A stretch of DNA of 42,676 nt, taken from NCBI RefSeq assembly GCF_025780085.1, contig NZ_JAOXHL010000004.1:1-42676 (forward strand), written 5' to 3'. The translations under genes were made by a program, and so were the position numbers. Numbering within the stretch: the stretch's first letter is position 1; every line of letters starts with the position of its first letter. Positions 8,833 to 19,557 of the stretch are shown here, piece by piece. Origin of the DNA: Ureaplasma miroungigenitalium (GTDB lineage Bacteria; Bacillota_I; Bacilli_A; Mycoplasmatales; Mycoplasmoidaceae). Below the pieces are notes generated by a model. The model saw only the letters and a program-made list of their open reading frames with translations, did not search any database and was not told the origin of the DNA.

Positions 8833-9774
8833 ATGAAATTATGTGTTAGTCCCACTAGTTTAAAAAATGCTTATGATTTAATTAATCATGGTGCTGATTA
8901 CTTAATCGTTGGCCAACAGGATTATAGTATACGCCAAAATTTTTATTTAAATAACGAAGAGTTGATTGCTCTTGTTAACCAACGAAAAACAACAAAAATC
9001 ATCGTAGCAGTTAATGCTTTTTTTTATGATAACCAATTAACTGATTTAACCAATTATTTACATTTTTTAAAAACATTAGACATTGATTGTGTCATGTTTT
9101 CTGATTATGCTGTGGCGGAGATTAACCTTAGCGATCAGTTATCATTGAACCTAATGTATAATTCTGAAACAACCGTTACTAGCTCTAAACAGTTTCCTTT
9201 TTTTGTGGAAAACGGTATTCAAAGTGTTTTCTTAGCCCGTGAAATGTGATTAGCTGAAGTGCGCATGATTTGTCATGATAACCCTTTAAATGTTCGCACA
9301 ATGATTCAAATTAATGGTTTATTATTTGTAATGCATTCGCGTTGAAATTTAGTTTCTAACTTCGCAGCTTATGCAAGACAATATGAAAACGTCACTTTTG
9401 ATCAAGATGCTTTTTTAGAAATCCAAGAACAATTACGCCGTTATCCGCACATTTTAAAACAAGATGAATCGGGAACCCACATGTATAGTGGTTACGAAAT
9501 TTGTTGTGTGGATATTTTAGATAAAATCCAAAGTACGGGTGTTAATTTAGTGTGAATTAATAATTACCAACATACAGACGAACAAAGTTTAGAAATTTTC
9601 ATGTGATACCAACAAGCTGTTAATCATTTATTAAATAATACTTATGATGATGAATTCAAAAAACAAGCATGAGAAAGCATTAAACAAATCTCGCACAACC
9701 AAACCATTACGCACAACTTTTATGGAATAATTAAAGATATTTTAAGTATGGAAAAAAACGAAGATGAAAAATAA
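8833..9774 (+). CDS. trhP1: U32-family protein, TrhP1-like (tRNA U34 hydroxylation)
   Basis: This 313-residue protein has the U32-family N-terminus: MKLCVSPTSLKNAYDLINHGADYLIVGQ parallels the paired gene's LAPAGD...ALDYGADAVFVG, both TIM-barrel-like. It lacks the U32 cysteine signature. Its size and position just upstream of the longer U32 gene match the yrrN-yrrO (trhP1-trhP2) pair of Bacillus, which starts 5-hydroxylation of U34 in tRNAs. Several TGA codons are read as Trp. The end overlaps the start of the next gene by 11 bases. The assignment to TrhP1 is by family pairing, so the exact role is inferred. Confidence 0.72.
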
Positions 9775-10987
9775 ACAATTTAATTATGAACTACTCGCTC
9801 CTGCTGGCGATTTATTTAAAGCAAAGATTGCTTTAGATTATGGAGCAGACGCTGTTTTTGTTGGTGCTAAATCATATTCATTAAGAGCTCGTGCAAGTAA
9901 TTTCGAAATCGAACAAATCCACGAATTAATTGATTATGCTCATGCACGTAACAAGAAAGTGTACTTAGTAACTAATGTCTTATGTCACATGCCACTAACT
10001 AAGAATTTTGCTTCTTTCATGGAAGAAATTATGGTGAATCCACCCGATGGATGCATTAGTGCTGATCCGTTTATTATTGACCACTTAAAAAAACATTATT
10101 CTGATCAAACAGAAATCCATATTAGTACCCAACAATCAATTACTAATTCCAAAGCAGCCTTGTTTTTTAAACGAAATAAAGCCACTCGAGTTGTTTTATC
10201 GCGGGAAATGACAATTAATGAAATTAGTTTGTTAATGCAAAACTTAAATAATGCGATTGAGGTGGAAGTATTTATTCACGGGGCAGTTTGTATCGCTTAT
10301 TCTGGTCGGTGCATGATGAGTAATAATTTCAGTTTACGTGATGCTAACGTTGGTGGTTGCGCACACTCATGCCGTTGATCTTATGAAATTAAAAACCATA
10401 GCTTACAACAAACACCATCACCTTTTTCAATGTCATCGCAAGATATGATTCAAATTACCAATTTGCAAAAATTAATGGATTTAAAAATTCATTCTTTCAA
10501 AATCGAAGGACGAATGAAATCAGTGCATTACATTGCCACTATAGTACATACATACCAAAAAGCTATGCAAGCTTATATCAAACAAACTAACATTGATTGA
10601 GATCAACTAAAAGTTGATTTACAAAAAGCCATGAACCGTCTAGCTAATGTAGCATGAATGAACGGGAATCCTGGGCACGACTTGATGTTGTATCACGACA
10701 AACAAGAAATTGTCGCTCAATCCTTTATTTTCATTGTCAGCGAAGTCTTAGGTGCTAACCAATATTTAATTACTTCTAAAAACAAGTTTTATTTAGAATC
10801 TAAAATTCAAATCCTTTCAGCTCATGAAGAAGAACTAAAAACCATTGAGTTACAAGAAATTATCGATTATGAAACAAATGCTGGTTTGTATGAAGTACAT
10901 ACACCCATGAAAATGTATATTATTCGCCTAAAAGATCCTAATCAAAAACTATATGTTAATGATATGGCACGTATAGATGAAGAATAA
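9764..10987 (+). CDS. trhP2: U32-family protein, TrhP2-like (tRNA 5-hydroxyuridine synthesis)
   Basis: This 407-residue protein carries the full U32 signature EVFIHGAVCIAYSGRCMMS at about 166-184, followed by GGCAHSCRW, giving the four conserved cysteines that in E. coli TrhP are thought to bind an iron-sulfur cluster. The later FKIEGRMKSVHYIA is also typical. The old annotation as a peptidase is unlikely to be right; the family hydroxylates tRNA wobble uridine. The length fits the longer partner of the pair. Five or more TGA codons are read as Trp. It overlaps trhP1 by 11 bases and ends at a strong terminator. Confidence 0.85.
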
Positions 10988-11011
10988 AAAAACACCGTAA
11001 GGTGTTTTTTT
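10986..11011. terminator. Bidirectional terminator between trhP2 and dut
   Basis: AAAAAACACC, a GTAA loop and GGTGTTTTTTT form a tight stem with A and T runs on both sides. It ends the plus-strand U32 pair and the minus-strand HPr-tkt-dut unit, whose last stop codon is 3 bases away. Confidence 0.92.
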
Positions 11012-11014
11012 ATT

Positions 11015-11515
11015 TTAATAACCACTGGCTACGCGCTTGTAGTTTATTTCGTTTTTCTTAATATATGCTTGACGAATAACTGATCAATCTAATTCTAATG
11101 AAGTACAAATTCCAAAAATAATTTCTAGTACTTTTTGCGTCTGTGTCGCCTGATATTCATGAGCCAAAGTGCTCACAGCTGCGTATAAAGAAATAAATTG
11201 TTGATTTAAATCATCAGTTGTTTCTTGCACAATTATCTGTGCTGAAGCCTGTAATCTATAAGCGTGAGCACAAGCAAAATGCAACACATCAGCTAATTCA
11301 TCTAACATTTTTTCTCGATTAATTTGTTTGTTTGTTTTTCAATACTTAAACATTTGAATTTCATTAGCTAGTTCTCCAATTTCAACTAATAAAGCTAAAA
11401 TCCGTTGAGTTTTATAATCAGTCTGCGGGTCAAAATCTTTATTTTGGGCGATAGTATTGTCTAATTTTTCTTGTAGCTCGTATAGTTCTTGGATATTAAA
11501 AACTAAGCTTTTCAT
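11015..11515 (-). CDS. dut: Dimeric-type dUTP diphosphatase
   Basis: This 166-residue all-helical protein is of the MazG/dimeric dUTPase class, which hydrolyses dUTP to dUMP and keeps uracil out of DNA. The metal-binding helices are visible: VEIGELANEIQMFKYWK (ExxE type, about residues 44-60) and the partner helix with DELADVLHF (ExxxD, about 71-79). One TGA is read as Trp near the C-terminus. The start overlaps the end of the transketolase gene by 13 bases once tkt is read through its apparent TGA stop. It could in principle act on other NTPs; the family is clear, the exact substrate less so. Confidence 0.82.
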
Positions 11516-13479
11516 TTTAATAATTCCTCAACAACGTGTTCTACACTAAAACCTTTTTCTAGCATTAATGCAGCACCGTCCATGCTCCGTCCATAACCAG
11601 ATGATTGGATGAATTGGAAATTTTTAAAACCATATCCTAAACGATAATATGTCGGATCATTACTTGCTTCAATCGCTAATAACCCGTTTTTATTCATTAA
11701 AAGTTTGTGAATCACATCTTTATCTTGTTGGATAAAAGTATTTAAGTTTAAACACGAAACCACTTTCACTTTAATCTGGTGTTTCGTGAACAATTCCTTA
11801 GCAGCTAAAGCCGCTAAACTAACTTCAGACCCTGAGGCAATAATTGTAAAGTCATTATCTTTTTCAAAACTAAATTCGTTTTCGATGGCATATGCTCCGT
11901 ATGCCATTTCACTTGGTTGTTGGTCATTAATCGCCATTAAGTTTTGTCGTGAAGTAATCATAACGCTATTAGTAGTTTTTTGTTTCAACGCATTTACTAA
12001 AGCATATTTTGTTTCATATAAATCAGCTGGCCGTCAAACCATAATATTAGGAATTGCTCGCAACATTGTTAATTGGTCAACAGGTTGGTGGGTTGGGCCG
12101 TCTGCTCCTACTGCATAAGAATCGTGTGAAAAAACATAAAGTCCAGGTAACTCAGCTATTGATCCTAAACGAATAGCTGGTTTCATGTAATCACTAAAAG
12201 CTAAAAAGGTTCCTGTCATCGCTTTTAAACCACCGTGATATAAAATCCCGTTCATAATCGTTCCCATCGCAAACTCACGAATCCCCATTTGCACATAGGG
12301 TGATAATACTTGGTTATCGTTTAAATTTGATTCTAAGTAGCGCACATTAGTTGATTTACCAGTATCGGCACTTAAAATTAAACAAGAATTAAAGTTTTGC
12401 GCTTCTAATTGTTTTAAAAAAGCTTTGAAGTAATTACGGGTTGCTTGGTTGTGATCAGTAATTGCAGAAAGATCTAATAATTGATCAAGTTCTTCAAAAT
12501 CATTTGCTAAATATTTTTTTAATTGTTTAACATCTTCGGGAAACTTTATTTCATAACGTTGCAATAAGTTTTGTCATTGCATGTAAGCTGAATCACCACG
12601 GACTACAATATTAAAATTAAAGTGATCATAAATTTCTTGTTCAAAACTAAAGTTATCTCATTTTAAATGAAAATGTTTATTGAATTTAGCAAATTCCTCA
12701 TCGTTCACACTTGCTGCGTGAGCATCAGCTGATGCTTGAGTGCTTAAACCTTCACCAATAACTGTTTTAACTTCAATAAATGTTGGTTTGTCATTACTTT
12801 TTGCTCGTGCTTGTTGCACCATTAAAGCAATGTTTTCTGGGTTATTATCACAAGTTAAATAATTTCAACCCATTGATTGCATACGTAATTCTAAATTTTC
12901 ATTAAAAACCGCTGAAACAGGTGTATCTAATTGATAATCATTAGAATCGTGTAGCATAATTAGCTTATTTAATTTTAAACGTCCTGCTAAGCTCATCGCT
13001 TCATAACAAACGCCCTCTTGTAAATCTCCATCGCCCACAACTACATATGTATAGTGGTTGAATAAACCTTTTAAATTACTAAACTTCGCATTTAAATATG
13101 TTTCAGCTAAAGCCATTCCCACAGCATTACCCACACCTTGACCTAATGGTCCAGTGCTAGCGTCAATAAAATTGTTTGCTAAAACTTCGGGATGCCCAGG
13201 AGTTAGCTCACTATCTTGGCGAAACTGTTTCATCGCTTCCATAGGAATTAAAGAAGCAAAGTGCAGGGCAGGATATAAACTCATACTACCATGACCAGCT
13301 GATAAAACTAAACGATCACGATTGATTCATTTAGGTTCAGTAGATGAAATATTTATAAAAGTTTTATACAGAGTATAAATAATTGGGGCTGCTGAAATAC
13401 TCATACCAATATGCCCTTGATTGGCATGCTTAACACATTGCAACGCTAAAGAACGCATCGCATTAACATAACGATTCAT
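11503..13479 (-). CDS. tkt: Transketolase
   Basis: This 658-residue thiamine-diphosphate enzyme moves two-carbon units between sugar phosphates, linking glycolysis to pentose phosphates for nucleotide synthesis. The N-terminus has QGHIGMSISAAPI (family HxGxPxG-like region). The ThDP/Mg motif is VVGDGDLQEGVCYEA...HDSND (about 136-171). The pyrimidine-binding domain has FAMGTIMNG and DSYAVGADGPTHQPV. At least five TGA codons are read as Trp. The last one lies at an apparent stop, so the protein really ends LLKWKA before TAG. GGGGG lies 7 bases before the ATG. It follows the HPr-like gene by 11 bases. Confidence 0.96.
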
Positions 13480-13490
13480 CTATAATCCCC

Positions 13491-13754
13491 CTAAATAACT
13501 TCGTATCTTTGTAGAATTTCATGAATTTTTTGTAGTGCTTCGTGTTCATCATCACCATTGGCTACAAATTCCACAGCAGTATTTTCCACAATCCCTAAAG
13601 CCATGATGTTAATAATTGATTTACCATCTGCCTTCATATTGTTTGCGTGTACTTTAATTGATGAAGAAAAGTCACATGTTTGGTTCACTAATGAACTAAT
13701 ACATTTAATAAAATCTTCAACTTTTGCTTTAATAATATATTTGCGTCTAACCAT
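13491..13754 (-). CDS. HPr-like protein lacking the His15 phosphorylation site
   Basis: This 87-residue protein has exactly the HPr length and fold pattern. The second half is strongly HPr-like: ADGKSIINIMALGI, then the acidic DDEHEAL helix. A gap-free alignment to HPr puts Phe at position 15 where the PTS phosphate-accepting His should be, Lys at 17 for Arg and Cys at 18 for Pro (VEDFIKC for SGIHARP). Ser46, the HPr-kinase site, is kept (KSI). It therefore cannot carry PTS phosphate in the usual way and resembles the logic of the regulator Crh. GAGG lies 8 bases before ATG 13754. It is first in a unit with transketolase and dUTPase. Confidence 0.85.
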   Translation of the reverse strand: MVRRKYIIKAKVEDFIKCISSLVNQTCDFSSSIKVHANNMKADGKSIINIMALGIVENTAVEFVANGDDEHEALQKIHEILQRYEVI

Positions 13755-13834
13755 AATAACCTCTTATCCGACAATATAATTATTATATCATTACCACGAT
13801 TTCAAAAAACACATATAAAAGTTTTTTAGGTAGC

Positions 13835-13865
13835 AAAAAACACCCTTGTTTTAGGGTGTTTTTTT
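13835..13865. terminator. Terminator downstream of tRNA-Ser
   Basis: CACCCT and AGGGTG, flanked by AAAAAA and a run of seven Ts, with a 6-base loop. On the minus strand it ends the tdk-rbgA-topA-trxA-tRNA unit; the A/T runs make it symmetrical. Confidence 0.88.
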
Positions 13866-13887
13866 ATAAATCTATTGTTTATCTTAA

Positions 13888-13976
13888 TGGCGGAAGCAGT
13901 GGGATTCGAACCCACGCGCCGCAGAACGACCTAACACCTTAGCAGGGTGCCCTCTTAACCACTTGAGTATGCTTCC
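13888..13976 (-). tRNA. trnS: tRNA-Ser (anticodon GCU)
   Basis: The 89-base cloverleaf has acceptor arms GGAAGCA and TGCTTCC, discriminator G and an encoded CCA. The anticodon stem-loop is CACC-CTGCTAA-GGTG with anticodon GCT, which reads AGC/AGU. A long variable arm typical of class II tRNA-Ser follows, and the T-loop is GTTCGAATC. It is transcribed from the minus strand 64 bases after trxA. Confidence 0.97.
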
Positions 13977-14040
13977 AAAATTTATAACTTATATATTATA
14001 AATTAATCGCTGCAAAAAAGCAAACATGATGGTGCTTAAA

Positions 14041-14364
14041 CTATTTTAATTTGTTTAATTTAACTAATAAAGTGTTGATATCCATGAAACCAACTTTGTT
14101 TTCAACGATTTCCTTGTTTTTTATAAAGAATGAAGAAGGAATTGATGAAACACCATATTGGCTAGCTAAGCTGTTAAATTGATCAACGTCAACCTTCACG
14201 ATGTTATATTCATCACCGTGCATTTCATCTAAACGTTCAATTTCTTTAGCTAACATACGGCATGGTGGACATCATGTTGCTGAGAAAACTAATAACAACG
14301 GTTTTTCTTGACTAGTCGCTAATAAAGCGTCTAAATTATCTTCTTTACTTAACATTTTTAACAT
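14041..14364 (-). CDS. trxA: Thioredoxin
   Basis: This 107-residue cytoplasmic disulfide reductase has the active-site motif WCPPC (residues ~31-35), preceded by LLLVFSAT and followed by the conserved VDVDQF and the cis-proline region SSIPSSFFI. The active-site Trp is encoded by TGA, direct proof of the altered code. The active-site pair is Pro-Pro rather than the usual Gly-Pro, which tends to alter redox potential. The start ATG 14364 follows AGAGGTAGTAT; a second in-frame ATG is at 14355. It lies 11 bases after topA. Confidence 0.93.
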
Positions 14365-14375
14365 ATACTACCTCT

Positions 14376-16400
14376 TTATTTTTCTTCTTTTTTTACTTCA
14401 TAGTTGCGGATGTATTTACATTTTGGGAAATTATTGCAACCAATAAACGGTTTCCCTGTTCGGTGGGCAACGCGTTTAACTAATGGACTATTGTGACATT
14501 CTGGACATTCTTCATCAATAATCTCTGGTGCATTTTTTTGTTCAATATATTTACATGTAGGGAAATTCGAACATCCAATAAAATCCTTGCGATATTTTTT
14601 AGCAGTTTTAATAACTAAATCAGATTCGCAAACAGGACATTGTTTGCCTGTTTTTTCATCTTCAACCTTATCTATTATTTTATATGCATTTTGAACATTT
14701 TCTTCAAATTTTGGAATAAATTCATGGAGCGGTTTTTTTCACTCTAATTTACCAAGCGCAATTTCATCTAACGTTTCTTCCATATTAGATGTGAACGAGA
14801 TGGAGATGACTTCTGGGAATGCTTTTGTTAGTTCCGCAATGACTAACATTCCTAAATCTGTTGGAATTAATTTGTTTTTATCTTTTTGAACATAACCGCG
14901 TTTTAAACCAACATTAACCATGGAAACATAAGTTGAAGGACGACCAACACCCGCCTTCTTTAAGGCATTAATCAATGATGCCTCAGTATAGTATGGTGGA
15001 GGTAATGTTTCTTTACTAATAATTTCCATTTCTTTTTTAGTGAATTTATCATTAACTTTTAGGTTCATTAATTGCGTTGGCATTTCGTTACGCGCTGGAG
15101 TGTAAAAGTTTAATTTTCAATATCCTAAAGTGTTAATGCTACGAATCGCCGAATGGAATGTATGACCATTATTATCAAAAAATATCTCTTGCCGTACAAA
15201 TGATGGCGGATTCATTAAAGAAGCTAGTGTTCGCGTTCAAATTAAGTTATATAATTTGTAAACATCACTTGGCACATGATCTTTAATTTGTTCAGGTGTA
15301 ACAAAAATATTAACTGGACGAATCGCCTCGTGGGCATCTTGTGTATTTTGAGTTTGTTTAGCTGTTTTATAATTTACTTGTGTATTAATGTCATCAGTTC
15401 CAAAATGATCATTAATATAGGTGTGTGCTTGGGCGACAAACTCATCACTTAAACGTTCACTATCCGTTCTTGGATAAGTAATTAAAGCTTGAAATTCTTG
15501 ATTAATTTCTAACCCTTCAAACATTGTTTGTGCCACTTTGGTAATTTTAGATGCTGTTCATCCTAAATTATTAGCAGCATATTGTAAAAGTTTGTCAGTC
15601 GTTAAAGCTAATAAACGTTCCCCATTGTTAACCTTTGGTTTTGATAATTCAATAATCGTAAATACATCTGACAAATCATCAAAAACTTTTTGTGCATCTT
15701 GTTTGTTAATGAAACGAACGACATTTGAGTCTTCTCGTTTATATAGTGTTAGATTATATTTAATTTTTAATAAATTTAGCTCTAGATTGTTTTTTAAAAT
15801 TGTTTTGATTTCGAATCAATCTTCTTTAACGAAATTACGACGTTCTAATTCTCGTTGTACAACAAATAACAAAGCAATCGATTGGACACGTCCGGCTGAT
15901 TGCGCCTTGAGTTTTGAGCGTGTTAGTGATGATAGTTTAAAACCTACTAAACGATCAATGATTTGACGAGCGAATTGCGAATTAACTAAATGTATATCAA
16001 TTTCTGATTTGTTTTCAATCGCATTAATAATTGCTTTTTTAGTTACCTCATTAAAGGTAATTCGTTTCGATTTATTTTGTGCGTCCTTGTCTAGTAAATC
16101 AAAAACATGTCAGCTAATAGCTTCTCCTTCCCGGTCCGGGTCGGTTGCTAGATAAACATTGTCTGCTAAATTCGCATAACGTTTAATTTCTTGAACAATC
16201 TCTTGTTTCGTTTGTTTTTTACTCTTACCTGGTGTTTCAATAAATTGTCAACGCATTTCTAGTGTTTCTAGATTAAATCCAAAACCTTTAGTTGATAATT
16301 CACGGATATGACCACCAGTGGCCACTACCTTATAATTTTCACCAAGATAAGATTCAATTGATTTACACTTATTGGGTGATTCGACGATTACTAAATTCAT
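14376..16400 (-). CDS. topA: DNA topoisomerase I
   Basis: This 674-residue type IA topoisomerase relaxes negative supercoils. The Toprim domain begins at the N-terminus ([13 protein letters not shown]), with [13 protein letters not shown] as the acidic metal-binding motif. The catalytic Tyr is Tyr309 in [18 protein letters not shown] and [12 protein letters not shown] follow. Two C4 zinc-ribbon repeats end the protein, beginning CPVCESDL and CPECHNSP. Eight or so TGA codons are read as Trp. GGAGGT lies 5 bases before the ATG. It sits 21 bases after rbgA and 11 before trxA in the same unit. Confidence 0.97.
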
Positions 16401-16421
16401 TTTTACCTCCATCACTTGTAA

Positions 16422-17249
16422 TTAAAGAATATCATAATTAACCTTACATATCTTTTGATTTGCAAAATGGTCATATAGCAAATTGTATGCTCGGGTATAA
16501 TCGTATTCTTGTTGTGCCATATAAAATTGGTACTTGGCACAAATGTAATCAACAAAAGTGTGAAAGTCCATTTGTTGATCTAGTTTATAAAAATTTTGTA
16601 ATGCTTCCAAGTGATGCTCTACATAATATTCATAAACATAACTAAGTGGGTACATTAAATCCACAACTTCTTTTCTTATACAATTAATCATAATTAATTT
16701 GTAAGCATCATTTTCGTTTTCAATATTTTTAATAAAGATACCAGGGGTATCAATTAATTTAAAATGTTGATTGATTGATTTTGTGGTCTGCGTTTTTGTC
16801 ACACCGGGACGATTTTCAGTTTTTAATTGATTTTTCTTTGCTAAAAAATTAATTAATGATGACTTGCCAATATTAGGTAAACCAACAACCATGCCAGTAA
16901 ATTCAGGATTAATAAGACCTTTGCGTTTTAATTTCTCCATACTAGTTGCAAACATATTATATAGGTGTTTGATAATCGTATCACGAAATTGTTTGTTTTT
17001 TAAACTCCCAACTAAATAATTTTCTTGTTCAACAACCTTGGTTGCTAGATCACTTTTTAAAACAATATTAATTAAAGGCTTGCCATTGATTCATGATTGT
17101 AAATCTGGATTTGCTGAAGTTTTGATTGCCCGCGCATCCAGGACTTGAATAAAAAAGTCGATTTGTTTAATTTTATTTTTAATTTCATCCGTGGCCTTTT
17201 TCATATGACCAGGAAATCAATTAATTTTATTAGGATTAATTAGTGCCAT
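16422..17249 (-). CDS. rbgA: Ribosome biogenesis GTPase RbgA (YlqF)
   Basis: This 275-residue circularly permuted GTPase is needed for late 50S subunit assembly. The N-terminal signature INWFPGHMKKA is at residues 9-19. The permuted order is visible: G4-like LKSD comes first, then the P-loop GLPNIGKSS at 123-131, then DTPG. The helical C-terminal domain is about 90 residues. Several TGA codons are read as Trp, including those in the N-terminal signature. AAAGGAAA precedes ATG 17249, and the start overlaps the end of the upstream membrane protein gene by 14 bases. Confidence 0.95.
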
Positions 17250-17706
17250 GTGTTTCCTTTAACATTAGATGATAAAAATGGTTGGCGTCATATTTTTGAT
17301 GACATCGGTAATATTTTAAAAAACGTTTAAAGAAAAAAACGAAATATTTTTGATTTTTAACCGCCTTTTGCTTACGTAGATAATTTTTAACCACTTTTTT
17401 TAAAATAAAACTAATTAAAGTATTTGCACGCGCAATCATAATCAAAGGTACCAAACAAATAAGAAAACCAATTCACATAAAGCAACACCCAATAATGTGT
17501 GCATTAAAAGCAAATGTTGGTTTGGCTGCCATATAAATTTCATTGTAAGCATGATTCAAAATTAAAATCAATAATCATGCCCCAAGAATTAAAAAAGTAC
17601 CTGTTAAAATTAACAATAGAATGACTAGGAACTTATTTTTGTAAAAGAATCGATCCGTTAGATAACTCTTGAATTTGTCAAATATTAAAAATTCTTCTGT
17701 ACTCAT
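17236..17706 (-). CDS. Hypothetical two-helix membrane protein
   Basis: This 156-residue protein is not recognised. Two hydrophobic helices are visible, about residues 26-50 and 66-92. A strongly basic, Lys/Tyr/Phe-rich C-terminal half of about 60 residues follows and should lie in the cytoplasm. Two TGA codons are read as Trp. It begins 2 bases after the tdk stop and overlaps the rbgA start by 14 bases, so it is translated as part of the tdk-rbgA-topA unit. The basic tail could contact nucleic acid or anionic lipid; that is only a guess. Confidence 0.75.
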
Positions 17707-17708
17707 CT

Positions 17709-18362
17709 TTAAGCCTTTGCAAATTCAATAAATTTTTTACTTAATTCTGAACGGTATGGTCGACCGGGAACTTTGTGATGATGACGGCAAACCGCAATAT
17801 ATGATTCTTTGCAACCAATTAAAATTAGATCATCATCATACCGCGCTGGTTTATCATCAATTACTCGTAAAGAATAAGCCGCTTCACTACCGCACACATG
17901 ACAAATGGCTGTTAATTTAGTAACATAATCAGCAGCGATTGCTAAATCGTTCATACACCCAAAGGTTTCCCCTTTAAAATCCTTATCTAGTCCTGAAACA
18001 ATCACTACATATTTGTTTTCAGCTAAAATATTACACACTTCAACTAAATTACTATTGAAAAACTGTGCTTCGTCAATGCCAATGACACTAATATTTTTTT
18101 CTTTATTTTCTTGACGCATCAAATAATCCAAAATTTCTTCTGGTTGGTTGATTTCAATCGATGGTAGTTTAGTTCCATTACGAGAGGCAACCATTAAATT
18201 TTGACGAGTATCTAGTTTTGGTTTAAAAATAACGTATTGAACATCAGCATATTCTAATCGTGCCATGCGACGAATTAATTCAGCGGTTTTCCCGGCAAAC
18301 ATCGGTCCCATAATTAATTCAATTCAACCCAACCGTTTGTTAAAAGCATTTTTCTTAGCCAT
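17709..18362 (-). CDS. tdk: Thymidine kinase
   Basis: This 217-residue type II thymidine kinase phosphorylates thymidine to dTMP, an important salvage step in mollicutes. The P-loop GPMFAGKT is at 19-26, GIDEAQFF is the Walker B/lid element, and a C-terminal zinc site is formed by CHVC plus GC...CRHHH. SYIAVCRHH is the thymidine-binding lasso. The start is ATG 18362 with GGAGATCAT upstream; a TGA at codon 13 is read as Trp, so the standard code would choose the wrong start. It is the first gene of its unit, behind a TATAAT in the 74-base gap after ychF. Confidence 0.96.
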
Positions 18363-18411
18363 ATGATCTCCTTCGTTAATACATAAAGCATATTATAATA
18401 TATATAAAATA

Positions 18412-18440
18412 AAAAAATTAACCTAACGATTAATTTTTAT
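18412..18440 (-). terminator. Weak A/T-rich terminator at the end of ychF
   Basis: On the minus strand AAAAATTAA and TTAATTTTTT pair around TCGTTAGG and run into Ts. The hairpin overlaps the ychF stop codon. It contains only A-T pairs, so it is weak; transcripts may read through into tdk. Confidence 0.4.
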
Positions 18441-19543
18441 TTCGTAACATTAAAGCGGAAATGACAAACATCGCCGTCTTGCATTATATAATTTTTTCCT
18501 TCAATTCGTAATAAACCAGCTTCTTTTATAGCTTGTTCACTCTTGTGTTTTAATAAGTCAGTATAACTAATAATTTCTGCCTTAATAAACCCTTTGGCAA
18601 AGTCAGTATGAATCACTCCGGCACATTCTTGGGCGTTCATCCCTTTTTTAAAAGTTCATGCTCGTGTTTCAATTTTTCCATAGGTGAAAAAAGTTTGTAA
18701 ATCTAATAAATCATAAGCTGCTTTTGTCACTGCATCAAGACCAGTTTGCTTCATGCCTAAATCATTCATGAAGATGGTTTTCGTTTCATCATCTAAAACA
18801 CTGATTTCATATTCCATACGTGCAGATAAAGCGATGCAGTTAGCATTATTAGCTTGAGCGTAAGCTTTAACTTTCACATATTCTGGATTAGTTTCTGGAT
18901 CATGAATTTCGTTTTCAGCAATGTTAGCAACATATAAAACTGGTTTCATTGTAATCAATTGAAAGTTTTGTAGAATTTTTAATTCTTCTTCATCATATTC
19001 ACCAGTACTTGCAAGTTGGTCTTGCAATAATACCTTTTGAGCTTTTTCTAAAACTAAATATTCTTTTTTAGATTCCTTATCGCCGGCTTCGGCCTTCTTT
19101 TTGATCTTACTAATTCGTTTATTAATCACATCTAAATCAGCAATAATTAACTCTAAGTTAATAACACCAATATCATTCAGGGCATCAATTTTATTATGCA
19201 CGTGCAAGATACTTTTATCTTCAAAGCAGCGCACCATATGACAAATTGCATCAACCTCACGAATATTTGCTAAAAATTGGTTACCCAATCCTTCACCTTG
19301 ACTAGCACCCTTAACTAAACCAGCAATATCAACAAACTTAAAGCTTGTGTAAACAATTTTTTCTGGCGTAATTAATCCTGCTAGGGATTTTAAACGCTCA
19401 TCTTTAACCTCAACTACTCCCACATTGGGATTAATTGTAGCAAAGGCATAATTCGCAGCTTCAACTCGCGAATTTGTAATAGCGTTAAAAAGTGTTGATT
19501 TGCCGACATTTGGTAAACCAACAATACCTGCTGCTAAAGCCAT
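18437..19543 (-). CDS. ychF: YchF/OLA1 family ATPase
   Basis: This 368-residue Obg-related P-loop protein binds ATP rather than GTP in studied members and interacts with ribosomes. The P-loop GLPNVGKST is at 9-17; [19 protein letters not shown] is the Walker B/G3 region; a coiled-coil insertion covers about 135-195; the C-terminal TGS domain ends at CHFRFNVTK. The start is ATG 19543 with AAAGGAGATAT upstream. An in-frame extension of 15 residues further upstream would contain that ribosome site and is not believed. It is last in the ten-gene rpmH-ychF cluster, 14 bases after fba. Confidence 0.96.
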
Positions 19544-19557
19544 TTTATATCTCCTTT

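Noticed and set aside
11512-11514. TGA as the apparent end of transketolase
   Set aside because: In this code it is Trp; the frame continues three codons to TAG at 11505-11503, overlapping dut.
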